The translations under genes and the position numbers were made by a program. From NCBI GenBank assembly GCA_036571765.1, contig BROE01000013.1, positions 15,085,226 to 15,149,225 of the forward strand: a DNA stretch of 64,000 bases, given 5' to 3'. Source of the DNA: Plecoglossus altivelis (Eukaryota; Chordata; Actinopteri; Osmeriformes; Plecoglossidae). Shown here piece after piece: positions 25,448 to 37,151 of this stretch. The first letter of the stretch is position 1; every line of letters begins with the position of its first letter. The notes under the pieces were generated by a model, which saw only the letters and a list, made by a program, of their open reading frames with translations, ran no database searches and had not been told where the DNA came from.

Positions 25448-27693
25448 ACACAAACTATCTCTCACACACATACTGTTTTGGATGCAAAACAATCACCAAG
25501 TCTCCTGAGCATGTCCATGCTTCCGCACACCTTCAGTTGCTACTTGCAAAACCGAGGGCACCATAGAGAGAGCAACGCGATAATAGATTTTCAAATATAT
25601 ACATTATCATGTAGAAATGGAAATGGTAAACATCCAGAGAATTGTTTCTGTGCAAATGTTTGCTTATAGATGCAACTGCCCCAACGCAAGCTCATCCATG
25701 CAGTAGGTTGTTGTAAGCAGGGCTATTGCAATCCACGGCATGTCGTGCGCTCTATTCAGATTTCTGTTTTCTGTTTCCAGCACGGAGAGAATGCTGGCCG
25801 TGTCTGTGGAGCTTCCACGGAGACACAGAGCTGCATGCAGGACCCTGGCAGGGCGCGTGACAGAGCAAACTCCAGGGAAGAGAGCTTGAGGGGCTGGACC
25901 TATGAGGAAACATCTGCCCTCTTCACATGGAGCAGAGATGCAGGTGGAGAAACCAGCGCAGCTGAAGCAGATAAGGACTGGAGACACCCACAGATCCAAC
26001 GCCCCTAACATAACACTTAACACTAACCCATTAAGGAGAGAGCTACTGCTGGCAGCATAGATGAAAAGATGGGCTGAAGGAAGAGGAGGAGGAGGAGGAG
26101 AGGGAAGAGGTCCGCTATTGGGGATGGAAGGGAAAGGCAGAGGTGGAGATGGAGTGGATGGATGGAGGAGGACAGGGGAGAGAGAAGGAGAAAACAAGGA
26201 AGTAGGAGAAGAAAATCCGATACTAAGGAAAAATAAAGATCAGTATTAATATCTGGAGGAAAATTACAATCGCAGCTGGAGGTACAGGAACGTAACTATT
26301 AAGGTATCGCTTGTGAGGACTGGAAAAAAGGACTTTAAAAAGCAAAGCTATTAAAATGATGACCTGAATGAGCATGTCACAATTCCACTGTAAATAATTT
26401 GACAAATGCATTTTGCACAATGTAATTTCTTTCACGCTACTGGCAAGATATTCTTGGATTCAAATGTAAGAGTACAAATGAAACTGTTGCCATGACGTTT
26501 CTATGTAATTTACAGGTCATTAAATGTAAGTATGGGGTTTCTTATTTTTCTATTTGTGGAAGTTTGGCCTGAATTAAGTGATGGGTGTATGCATGAGTGC
26601 ACGTGATGGATGTTTGTATACAGTATGCGTGTACATGCATGCGTGCGCGTTTGAGTGTTTGTTTGCGTTCAAGTCCTGCAGCAATATTCAAATCCAGCTC
26701 TGGTCTGGCTGCCACCCCTCCAGCTGCTTTGAACGCAAATGTCTCTGATGCCACCTCCCTCCTTGGCCACGCTGCCTCCAACAGGAAGGACTCCCAACGG
26801 AGTGGAACACAAACAGTGCTGCTCTCTGTGTGTCTGCATGGCGCATGAGGTAACGTGCCAAACAGGTCCCTCTGTGTTGACAAGGTCACTGGGAGTGTGA
26901 TGGAGAGATGGAAAGAGAGGGAGAGAGACATTGACACAGCCAGGATAGGGGGCCACTCCTGGCTAAATCAAGCTACCATGTTTGGAAATAGCCTTGTGGA
27001 CAGGATTATTTTTGCACACATCAATAAAAGGTGAAAAAGTCCTGTGTGATGCTTGTTTTACCAGCTCCAGACACTGCTGTGTGCGAACTTTCTAAATCTA
27101 GAACAGGGCCCCTTGCTATGATTGATTAATACTCAAGGGCAAGTGTGTGCTTAACTTCCAAGGCATGGAAATAAATTAAAAAATAATCCATTAATAACCA
27201 TTATTCTGACCCCTGGAGCTGTGTTCAATCACTCAGGTGCTGTAGTACTTTGATTCAACAATACAAGCCTGCAGCAGGCAGGTGTACTGTAAGCCTGCTA
27301 GAAACATACAGCACAGGGCTAATACAGAGGAGACCATTCATTGTGTCCTGCTTCATGTGCCATGACAGCCTTGGCTTTGGACCCCCCCCCACACCCCTCT
27401 TCTCCCCCCTCCCTCTCTTGATTCGTCTCCTCTATCCTCCCTCCCTCCCTCCCTCCAGAGAGGAAGCTGAAGATTCTTTAACAAGGTGAAAAATTGTGAT
27501 TTTTCTGAGCCAGTCCAGTGGCTCTCCAACAGCCACTAAGGGGGCCATCGCTCTGATGTCCTTTGCCCGTCCTCCATCAAAACAACTTGACAGTGAAGCC
27601 TTGAATCTTGAAATATGCCCTTTCACACTGCTACACCGGGGAGGGGTACAAGGATTAGCACATTTCCCTGCTTCTAGTGAAGGTCAATACAAG

Positions 27694-27726
<33 letters not shown>

Positions 27727-30630
27727 CCTCTCTCCGTCTCGCGCTTTGAAAAAAGTGGGCACACGATTGGGCAGTTTGTCATTTCTATTCCATGGTATCC
27801 ACACCTGCAACACAGCTTGTAGATGGGAGTGTGCTTATGTATGCTGCGGCATATCGCAGGGAGAGAAAGAGACAGAGCGAGCAGTATACTGTGGTGTAGT
27901 AAAGTGATGTGCATTGGGTAAGCCCCAGGCTTGGTGTCTGGAGTTCAAAACAATGGAGGAAACGGCACATCGAGGCTTCAGCCAGACAGGAATGGGAGAT
28001 AAGGACACAAATACAGAAAGGAGAGATGGAGAGGGAGAGAGACAGAGGACGAGAGACGAAGGGGAGGATAGACTGAACAGAGGAAAAGAAGGGTCGTAAA
28101 GATGAAGTCTGGGAGTTCACTGCAGTGAAGGTGGCACAATCCAGTGAGTCATCTCAAGCCCATCCTGAGACATGTACCATGCAGACAGATGGCTGAAAGA
28201 GCCATGCCCAAGCCATGACATCTGTTTAAGCACTCTGCCCTGGAAACCAATCCCAATATGACCCTGAAATCCCCAGTGCTGAGGGCTATGGACTCGGCCC
28301 AAGACCAAAATGTACAAATCTATTCACACAGAAACAACTTTTAGATGAAAAACAAGCAGTGTTTATTATATTTTCTACTCCTGGCATTGCATTCATGAGA
28401 AAAGTCAGTTAAAGATAAGGAAGAAAAACTCTTTAAAGAGAAAAGAAAGTTCTAAATTAATTAAATGCGAAGACGGTTAAACTAGGCAAGGCTAATAGTT
28501 CCATTCTCTGTCCTTTTCCCTATCCAGTTGGAGAGACATTGGAAGGTCTTCGAGCATGAAATTAAAATATTGGTGACTGCCATCATTGAGCATTTCCAAT
28601 TCCCTGGAAAATGATGGTAGCCAGTGCTAAAAAAGGTCACAAAGGATTAACATTATATCCTTTACTGTATGCCTGTTTACAGAGGCAATATCCCCTCAAG
28701 AACGCACCAGCATTTTGTTTAAGAAGGGAAAAATCGGTCTATTATCAGAAGTGCAAATGGCAAGATTTCTTTGGCTGTACTAAAACCATTTGGACGAGAA
28801 TTAATAGTTTTTCTGCGGTTTTAGAACAGAAACAAAGCAGGCTGGGACAAAAGACAAACGACTGACACAAAGGCCTGTTTGAAATGTGCGAGCGCTTAGA
28901 AAAGTAAAACACTGTGTGGTTTCCCCATTCAGCTGTGCAGGACCACCGTGTTCTGGGCTGAGAATGTGCTTGGGTCTCTCTCTCATTTGAGTTTGGGGGT
29001 GGGATTAAAGAGGAGCATTTCAGGGCCTTATTTTGTTTAAAATCTAAACATGGCCTTAAATATGTACAGCATTTATGCTCTGAAGTTCTAAGAGCTATCA
29101 TTTGAAGGGGGAAAACATTTTCCATGTGGTTTTGGTTATGTCTCCCCCCCCTTCTCTTCTGCAGACTCAGTTGATGTTTGGACTGTTATTAATGTGTGGA
29201 ACCTACACCGCAGGAATTCCCAGTCATACATCATCCACTTCCTGATTGGGTGGTGACCAGAGCAACCCTTCCTGGATTGGCCAGGGGAAGGGGGAGGTCG
29301 GGGGCCTGAGGTTGAAGGAGCGTTCACGGAGAGTGCACTGCCTGAACATAGCTCCTGCCCCTGAAGGACCAGCAGAGTACACATGTGGCTCTGACTCAGT
29401 GTATTTACCTTTCTCACCGAAGCCCATTGGCCTAGTTTCTCAGGTCTACAGAAATGACCTCAGCACCGGCTGCAAAATGTCCATGTAATGATGCATTCAA
29501 CCCACAGATAGACTGTCTTTTGTCTGTTCAGTTTAAACCCTCTCCGGCTTTAACCTTTCCTGACAGCTCTTTCATTTGGCTGTGCTTATGATGCCTGAAA
29601 CTCTATTTGATGATTCTCACTGGTTACCTTTCCGTCCAGTCTCTCACCGCATTTGGAGTCATGCGGCCTCAAACTGTGTGCTGTCCAGTTAACCATGATG
29701 TATGCAGTATGTCACAGTCACTTCATCAGCAACACCTGGACACAATCCAGCAGCCAATTAGAACGTGGCTGCAGAGCGTGTCCTTTGGAGAGTGTAAGGT
29801 CACGCCAGCAGGCATCCTGGGAGTTCTCATCAGGATGCACCGCACCACAATCAACTTCTTTAACCTTCATTACACATCCCACAAACGCCAAATGGTTCCC
29901 CCCCCCCAACCCACCCCCTCCAAGAGACCCATCATGTCAGACCCTCGCCAGCGTGGACCAGAGAGACATCTGCATCGACCCTCTCCCTCTTTACATTTTA
30001 GAGGAGGGGTTGCGTTTGCCGCTAACATCATTCTGGAATGAAACATTATTTTTGTAGCAGAAAGTGACTTTGGCGCCGCTCTTTCTGCATAGCCTTGGAC
30101 TCAGTGTCAGGATGAGTTAGCCTACCAGAGTGCAAACACTCTGGCTTGTGCTTATTGGAAGAGAAAACAATGATGCAGAGCATTTGTTGAATGAAATCAC
30201 TTTGCCTACATTTGCATAGTAAGCACATTAATGTAATGGGTTTCATGTAAATTGCTAAAAGACAAATATTAATCACTGGAATGAATTCTCTACATGAGCG
30301 TATATCATTGAGGCCTATGTATACAGCATATTTGCCAAACTCTCTACATTTTCTTCACAGCTCCAGTGTGTATTGTAACAAAGTCCATCCGAACATGCTG
30401 TTCTGTGAATGTGACTTTTCAAGTACCGCATGTACATAATTCTACACTACATAACTCATGGCACATGTTCTCTTTGCAAGTGGCAATTTTCTACAGTTTG
30501 AAAGCCAATTGGAATTGATGCACTGTATTCCTGTTGTTTACAGAGAAAAAAGTGAAACCTAAATGATAAATGTGGCTTCATTTTCATTTGCTTACCAGGT
30601 TGAGGGAAGGACACAAACTCTACATATGTG
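25444..30630. other. Non-coding stretch
   Basis: No gene is recognised. It holds purine-rich tracts at about 26067-26260 (GGA-rich) and 28013-28075, a C-run near 27381, CA repeats at 27701-27726 and a C-run near 29900. The minus-strand frame at 25664-26197 (177 codons) is mostly translated purine-rich sequence. An acceptor-like pyrimidine tract at 29141-29164 is followed by stops with no donor. Confidence 0.5.
27701..27726. repeat. (CA)n microsatellite
   Basis: Short CT run followed by about 13 CA units. Confidence 0.85.
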
Positions 30631-30650
30631 ACTAGTATATATATACTAGT
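30631..30650. repeat. Perfect 20-base palindrome
   Basis: ACTAGT-ATATATAT-ACTAGT is its own reverse complement over all 20 bases, and a further ACTAGT follows directly. It lies 15 bases left of a long inverted repeat, making a cruciform-prone cluster. Confidence 0.9.
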
Positions 30651-30665
30651 ACTAGTAAACCGGCT

Positions 30666-30788
30666 GTAGTCTGAGCAGCTTCCTCTCATTCACTACTTCC
30701 AAGTGTCTGTTGCCCCGCCTGAACAATCACAGCCTCTTGGAAAAATACCCTCTCAGGTGGGATTGTGCGTGCTTGTGAGAGTATGCAT

Positions 30789-30840
<52 letters not shown>

Positions 30841-30998
30841 CACATATATACATATGTATGTAATGCATGTATGTAATGCATACTCTCACAAGCACGCACA
30901 ATCCCACCTGAGAGGGTATTATTCCAAGAGGCTGTGATTGTTCAGGCGGGGCAACAGACACTTGGAAGCAGTGAATGAGAGGAAGCTGCTCAGACCAC
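30666..30998. repeat. Long inverted repeat, 125-base arms, 83-base CA/TA loop
   Basis: The left arm (30666-30790) equals the reverse complement of the right arm (30874-30998) over 125 bases with no indel. I count three mismatches (near 30668, 30695 and 30745). The spacer at 30791-30873 is (CA)n followed by (TA)n and ATGTATG-type repeats. Transcribed from either strand it would form a hairpin of about 125 base pairs. No target-site duplication is visible at the outer ends and no transposase is present. It may be a recent inverted duplication, a foldback element, or a library or assembly chimera. The arms resemble no family I recognise. Confidence 0.9.
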
Positions 30999-30999
30999 G

Positions 31000-32555
31000 G
31001 CAACATGTCTGGAAAAGCGATCATCAGTCTTGGCACAAGATGCTTCTCCACAGCAGCCAATTACAGGACCAGGTTGGGGATCCATCAAAGCCACCATACT
31101 GTTGATACAGCAGCCATACATCTAAACTTCTGCTCTGCGCACCAAACGTGTGTTCAGAAGACCGTGTCACCAGATTCATTCTGCGTTTTGCTTTGCGCCA
31201 ACCTCTAGCTACATTCCACCATGCCTGTTTGAGTGAAATGAAGTTTTATTCTAGGTTAACTTACACAATGCTACTGCACTTCTGCTGAGTAGAGGTTACA
31301 TTTAGAATCTAGAGTGCAAATCGTTGTTGTGCAGCTAATTATAAACTGATCATCTTCATCTTAAGTACCAAGGGACTAAACCTGATTATGTTCTTTTTTA
31401 CTCACCCTTTCAGCGCCATACAACATTTTTTTTCTTTCACATTGCTGTATTAGGAGACATCTAATGACTGTGACCTTGTTAAATCACTTCATGTTGATAA
31501 TTGTATCATAAACCCCGTATAAGCTAATTCAAATATGTGTATTCTCGCTCCCCTCCCCTCTCGATCTCTCTCTCTGTTTCGCTCTTGCTCTATCTCCCTC
31601 TTAATTCTTTCACTACGACAACGTGTCAGTGTTGTGAGCATAAGGAGTTCTCTATCATGTGTTAGCTACAGGGGTTCACCCCCAAGGCTAATGACACAGT
31701 GACAGTCGACACAAACAGCATGGAACAGGGGCTCCTATCACCAACATATCCTCATCTACTGAACACCAACTCCTGCAGGGGGGACTCATGAATGAGAGAT
31801 GTGCATAATTGATAATGTTACTGATAACTGTGCTGTTTGCCTGACAGCAGAGAGAGCAAGCACTGATATATCCTTCACTTTTTGTTGCCATGTTTGCTTT
31901 CTGCGACAACCAGAGAATCGTGTTGGTAAAGTGGGACACGACTGTTCCATGAATGTGTTATGGATATAAATAAATCACAGCCTCAGACACACATCAGGAA
32001 ATTATGCCCCCGAGTTACTGGCGCCAAGTCACCTTCAAATGTGTACACCCATCACATTCTTGTGGCGGAAGCCAGAGTGATAGCCTTGTTCTACGAGGCT
32101 TGCTGTGACCTAGTCCATGCTGGACCTGAAAGGTCCTCTGACATAGTAGGCAGCAGGCAGATCAGAGTGATGGTGGCTTGTCTCATAGGGAAGGGACCTC
32201 GACAGGGACATACAACAATTGACAGGCATGCTATGGAAGATATCTTAGCAGTGGTATCAATCAGATATAAATCAACTGTAGATGGATTCAGTCAACGAGG
32301 AGGGAATGATATTTTCTGACTCGAGGACTTGAAGGTAAAGAATCACAGGGATGCGCCCAGGTCTTATTCAGTTTAAGAGTGAAAATCCATATGTGGAGAT
32401 TGAGTCTCATCACTGTTACAGTGACTGCAGAGTGGTGCCCTCCACAGCAGTATATTATGTACATTCCTCTCAAAATGTGATAATGCTACATGAATCACAT
32501 GAATGAAATGTATGTGGGTGCAAGGTGGTAGTAGAAATGTGGAATCATGAACTAG
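31000..32555. other. Non-coding stretch
   Basis: No gene is recognised. The 119-codon frame at 31960-32319 (plus strand) is free of simple repeats but has no known motif, no Kozak support and no splice context. It is within chance length for this amount of DNA. Confidence 0.45.
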
Positions 32556-32715
32556 CTTTGGCTATTATTAATGGCAGCATGACCTTATCCTGCCTTTTCA
32601 TTTAGTTTTCATCTGATTCAGTCAGTCATCATCATGCTAAACAAACTTCAGTGAGTTTCGTTTTAATTTGGCACAAAAGAGACGGCATTTTAAATGAACA
32701 ACCAGAACAGTTCTA
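32556..32715. promoter_or_regulatory. Candidate conserved non-coding element
   Basis: Repeat-free AT-rich block with TATTATTAATGG and GTTTTAATTTGG type cores and no open frame. The texture resembles conserved enhancer DNA; untested. Confidence 0.18.
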
Positions 32716-35112
32716 GATTGAAACCCTTGCAGCTCAGTGAAAGGCTGTTCACATGTTTACTGCAGCCACTTCATTTCAACTGGGCTTTCACAGTACAAGA
32801 CACAGAGTGCCCACAAACCAATTTAAGTCCAAAAACCGTTGGGCTTTAAAATCTTAGGGAATCTTTCTTTGTGTGTGGGTGAGAAACAGAACAGTTTGAG
32901 AGTTTGACATGGGGAGCCAGATCCCATGTTGGCTCCATGTAAGTATTCAAACAGGACATCTGTAGCCATTAGAGATGGGGATGGGGGGGGGCAAAATATA
33001 CCCCCCAAGCCTACTTGAATTTCTTAACTGCTACAAAAAAATAAAGAAAACTCAATTTTCCACCCAGGGCAGTTTCCAAAAATAACAAATAAGGCAGGAG
33101 CCATGCTTTGGGCAGGCAGGGGACCCCTCCTCGCTCCGCTCTGAAGATTTGGGTTTCAGAGAGTCTGCCAGGGCGTAGAGGGGGAAAACGATGGGTTTAG
33201 TTCATGTTGGTCTTCTGCACTGTAGCCTGCGGGCGCTACGGGCTTCCAGGAAAATGGCTGCCTTTTAATCTGGCCTCAGACCACACCCTTCAGATCCAGC
33301 TTTGTGGACTTTTGTGCCTGGTCGTCAGAAATCTCTTCTGGAAAAGAAGGAAGAAAATTGCCAAGGAAATGCAAACTGTTAGCTCCTCATTGTCACTGCA
33401 GTCCTTCTCTAGCAGATGGCAGCCATTAGAGAGAAATAAAAGGGATGATGTACTGTGTGTACCTTGGCCTATCTACTGACAGCATGAGTGACATGATATG
33501 TGCCGACAGTGTGATTGAAGAACAGAATAGCCTGCTCTCACACTGTGCTGGTCTCACTCACTCCTCTTCTGTCAGACAGACGGGACTGAAGCCTCAGCTG
33601 CCTTGAGTATAAAAGAGATTCTCAAAAATCTGTGATATGGTTTGCGTGTGTGTAAGGGATATCGGGACAGTCCATGAGGGAGGATTGTTGCTTGCCAATT
33701 GCCATCCTTTCAGTCATGCTCCTGCTTTTTCTTGTAGTGCCCCTAATCTTACCCAAGTAGGAAGCAGATCCTGATTCTTTCAGTCCTAGCCATAGCTCCA
33801 TCTCCATTCCTAAACACACTCTGCCGCTCAGCATGTAGAGGTGCACAGAGTTCTCAGCCTCCCATTTGCATTGACAAATGTGTAGGGCTGGGTGTCATCC
33901 CACCCCCTCCTCTCATGTGCTAAAATCTGGAGTTACTGGATGGATCCTTTCCTGGATAGCTGGCATACCTCTGTGTATCTTCATGCAGTATCGCTACTCA
34001 TATGTTGATAAGTAAGGGTGAAGAAGTGGTCTGATTGGTTGTTCTTGTGTAGAAAGGGAATAGTGAAGCATTGTTCTGTGGATTCTTCATCTCCTGAGAC
34101 CTTCTCCACAGCTCTGGCTTGTCCTTGTACTCATTCTCCTTGCTCAACTCTTGCTGTCGCTCTGATTTACAATAATCATGATAGGGTTCATATATAAACC
34201 TTAATCTTGTATGTTTGGCCTTATAATCAAGTTCATTCATTGGCAATTTAATTAAATGTTTATTTTATTTTATCGTACTCTGACCATTCTTACTGTGATT
34301 TAACTCATAGAGTCATGTAACTGTAATTTCATATTGGCATTATTTGGTTGATGCTAATATACTGTTCAGTTCCTTACCTTCCTTCAGACACAGGGGAATT
34401 AGTGATGGTTGTTTGGCCAATATTGAACCCCCTACAAATGTATTCATGAATTAACAAAAGACAAGGTGAGGTGGGGTTGGGGTTATGGTTTGACCTCTAT
34501 TTGTCAGTAGAAAACATATTATCTTTGGCAAATTGATAAATGTCAGAACCCCAGATTGTATTTAATTTGCTGTATTTAAGGAGACTGCAATAGCTATAGA
34601 GTGCAATAACACTCTAGTTCTTTTTTCTCATTCATGTACATATAGTCTGAAGAGGGATACAGTTTGCCAGTCACCAATGTAACAAGCATCAAAGTGCTTT
34701 TCATTGCAATGTTTTTTCAAGGTTTGATGTCCAAGTGTGTCCTTTCAGAATGGACCCTCATTGCCGCAGATGTTCAGGAGGGTAACATGAATTGCATTTT
34801 CCACTTTTGGACTGGTTTCTTGTCTTTGTGTGTGTGTGTTTGTCCTACTTTCTCTAAATTAAGTTGGCTCCAAAACCAGGTGGTTCTGAGCAAACCTTTT
34901 GAGTTGTTCATGATGTTACAATAACCTTTTGTTGGTATCTTGTTGTGGATAGAACACAGAAAAGGCTGTCTGAGTGCAAATCTGAGTCACTGGTCCAGCT
35001 CAATCCCGGTTACACGGATAAGAAAACAGAGGACAAGAGTTGTTTTCTGTTGGCTGGTAATTCTGTTCCCAACACGTGTGGATAAATCTGTTGGACTCGT
35101 TCTCTCTCAATG

Positions 35113-35116
<4 letters not shown>
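32716..35116. other. Non-coding stretch
   Basis: No gene is recognised. A minus-strand frame of 82 codons at 33998-34246 is rich in charged residues (KAKHTRLRF, SERQQELSKENEYKDK) and free of simple repeat. It begins with ATG, but no homologue comes to mind and the strand is simply A-rich. A G-run sits near 32983-32991. Confidence 0.45.

Positions 35117-35171
<55 letters not shown>
35117..35171. repeat. (CT)n microsatellite
   Basis: About 54 bases of uninterrupted CT, followed by a pyrimidine-rich tract ending in CTGTCAG at 35221, which makes an acceptor-like site. Confidence 0.92.
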
Positions 35172-35173
<2 letters not shown>

Positions 35174-35599
35174 ATCTTTCCTCTGCTCCTCTCCTCCTCC
35201 TTCTCTCTGCCATTCTGTCAGACAGGTCTCATCGGATCACTGACAAAGTGAATCCGGACATGATCTTTTTCGAAAGACTCCATGAGTGAAAGATGAGCTC
35301 CAGGAGTCAAATGGACTCGGCCCATGCAGGCTGGCAGACTGCAAGTGTGGCTGTCTGTTCTTTATCCTCATGCCACAGTCATTTGAAGCACTTTAGAAGC
35401 TCTCTGACTTCTACTAAAGGTTAAAAAGATTATCAATGACATGGCTGTCTAGCAGACATCAGTCTTATGCCACTTGGTATGTGTTTTAAATTACTCTACT
35501 GACAAACGTGTTCCCTCTGGAAACATAGTGCAATTTCATTCGGATTCAAGCCACGCGTGCGCACAAACATACAAGTAGGACACACAAATGTGTTGTGGG

Positions 35600-35617
35600 C
35601 ACACACACACACACACA
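35600..35617. repeat. (CA)n microsatellite
   Basis: Nine CA units. Confidence 0.8.
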
Positions 35618-35891
35618 GCCCTTTGTTGGAGTCCAATGACCACATCCTTGTCTGAATGAGGCAGATCCAACACAAGAGGCCCAGTGTTTCTGGCCAGACC
35701 TAAAGGGGCCTTATCAGCCCCTTAGAACTAACTAGCTGGGAGATGGAACAGCACACTCCAGCTGTAGCCCAGTGATCAGACCACAGAACCCCAGGGAGAA
35801 GAGCCTTAAGCCGGGAAAAGACTGACTGAGGGGGCCAGACTTACCAGGGTGAGAAAGCTGTGGCACATAGAGCATAAGCATGTGCACTCAA

Positions 35892-35918
35892 TCACACACA
35901 CACACACACACACACACA
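35892..35918. repeat. (CA)n microsatellite
   Basis: About 13 CA units. Confidence 0.85.
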
Positions 35919-36413
35919 TCTTTCTGACCTCTAAATCAAGCATCCCTTCTAGCCCAGAATTCCTTTGTTCAATCACAAACTGCCATATAAGGGCATGTCT
36001 TGGGATATCAACTCCCCACTTAAGTGTTTCTGAGGGATATGATGTCACCGTGCACGTTGGAAAAAGGTTTATATCCGGCTTGTGTCTAGAGTTAACTATT
36101 TACTTTCTCAAATATAAACTTCCCATCTATGTGGTGAATATGGGTGTTTATCCACATGAAGTGTAAAGAAATGCTGTTTGGATTGGCTGATTGTGCCTTC
36201 AGCTTTGTGCCAGCTCTGTACCAGCTAAGATCAAAGTCCACAGGCGGTTGGAAAGAGGATGGTAATTTCTCACTGTTCTGTCTAGGGCGGAAATAAAAAC
36301 TATCGAAGCATCGTTCACTTTTTTGATAAAAGAGTGTACTGTGGACAGTTTTTTTCTCAAAACAAATGTGAGTAGCCAATCCCCCTGAGAAGAGAGCACT
36401 CTGCATGTGCGTC

Positions 36414-36443
36414 TGTGTGTGGTGTGTGTGTGTGGTGTGTGTG

Positions 36444-36487
<44 letters not shown>
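36414..36487. repeat. (GT)n microsatellite
   Basis: About 74 bases, imperfect on the left (GGTGTG and GTTGTG breaks) and pure on the right. Confidence 0.92.
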
Positions 36488-36488
<1 letters not shown>

Positions 36489-37104
36489 AGAGAGGGGATT
36501 GATGGGGGGGGCAGTGTGAGTGTTTTAATGTGAAATTCCATCCATCCCTGATCCTTGTAGTGGCTCATCTATATCAATGAGTCTGTCTCCCATTCGCTCA
36601 GCCTGAGAGAATTCTCCATTTCCCCTCGCTCAGTCTGAGCATGCTGTGGGAATCTTGATTGGAGACTGACCTTCCCCTGATTCATAGTCCTGGGAAATAT
36701 ATATTAGGAAGGCTAAGGACAACATCACTATGTTTCCCACCCAAAACTTCAATGTGATGAATTAGGTGGGTTTCAAATAGTTGATCTTGGCTATTACTGG
36801 AGCAGATTTATAAAGAAAACATTCATTAGTTCTTGATTTCTCCTAATCTGCTAATAAATCCTTCCTCCTCCAGTAAAACACTTCTAAAAAAAGAAGTCCT
36901 TGGACTAGAACTGATAAAATGCCAGGATTGTCTGATAAAGAATGTGCCCCCTGTCCTCTGACCACGCGACCCCAGCAAGGCCACGCCCTGACCACCCTGG
37001 TATGGCCGTGACATCACTGCCTGAGCTGAAATACTTACTCCTTCCAGAGATATCTGTGTCTGTCTTCAGTTTCCTCTGACCGCTCCGTCTCCACCTTCTG
37101 AATC
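36488..37104. other. Non-coding stretch upstream of a candidate initiator exon
   Basis: It contains a G-run at about 36505-36511. Nearer 37.0 kb are a CRE-like TGACATCA at 37010-37017 and GC-box-like GGCCACGCCC near 36979. Two acceptor-like CAGs end at 37047 and 37069. These could be promoter or 5' untranslated elements if the ATG at 37105 is used. All of this is inference. Confidence 0.25.
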
Positions 37105-37151
37105 ATGAACAAGACTTTCAACTCCCACGTCTATGGCACAGAACGAAAGAA
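37105..37151 (+). CDS. Candidate first coding exon (unrecognised, low confidence)
   Basis: An ATG with A at -3 (AATCATGA) opens 15 codons reading MNKTFNSHVYGTERK. The reading runs into a strong splice-donor match, GAA/GTGAGT, at 37152. The in-frame codon two before the ATG is TGA, so translation would start here. An acceptor-like TCTGTCTTCAG ends at 37069 and would give an 82-base exon with a short 5' leader. The residues match no family I can name, and unspliced reading stops two codons later. Short ATG-to-donor segments arise by chance, so this stays a candidate. Confidence 0.18.

Noticed and set aside
25664..26197. 177-codon minus-strand open frame
   Set aside because: Proline/serine-rich reading opposite a GGA-rich tract; length explained by composition.
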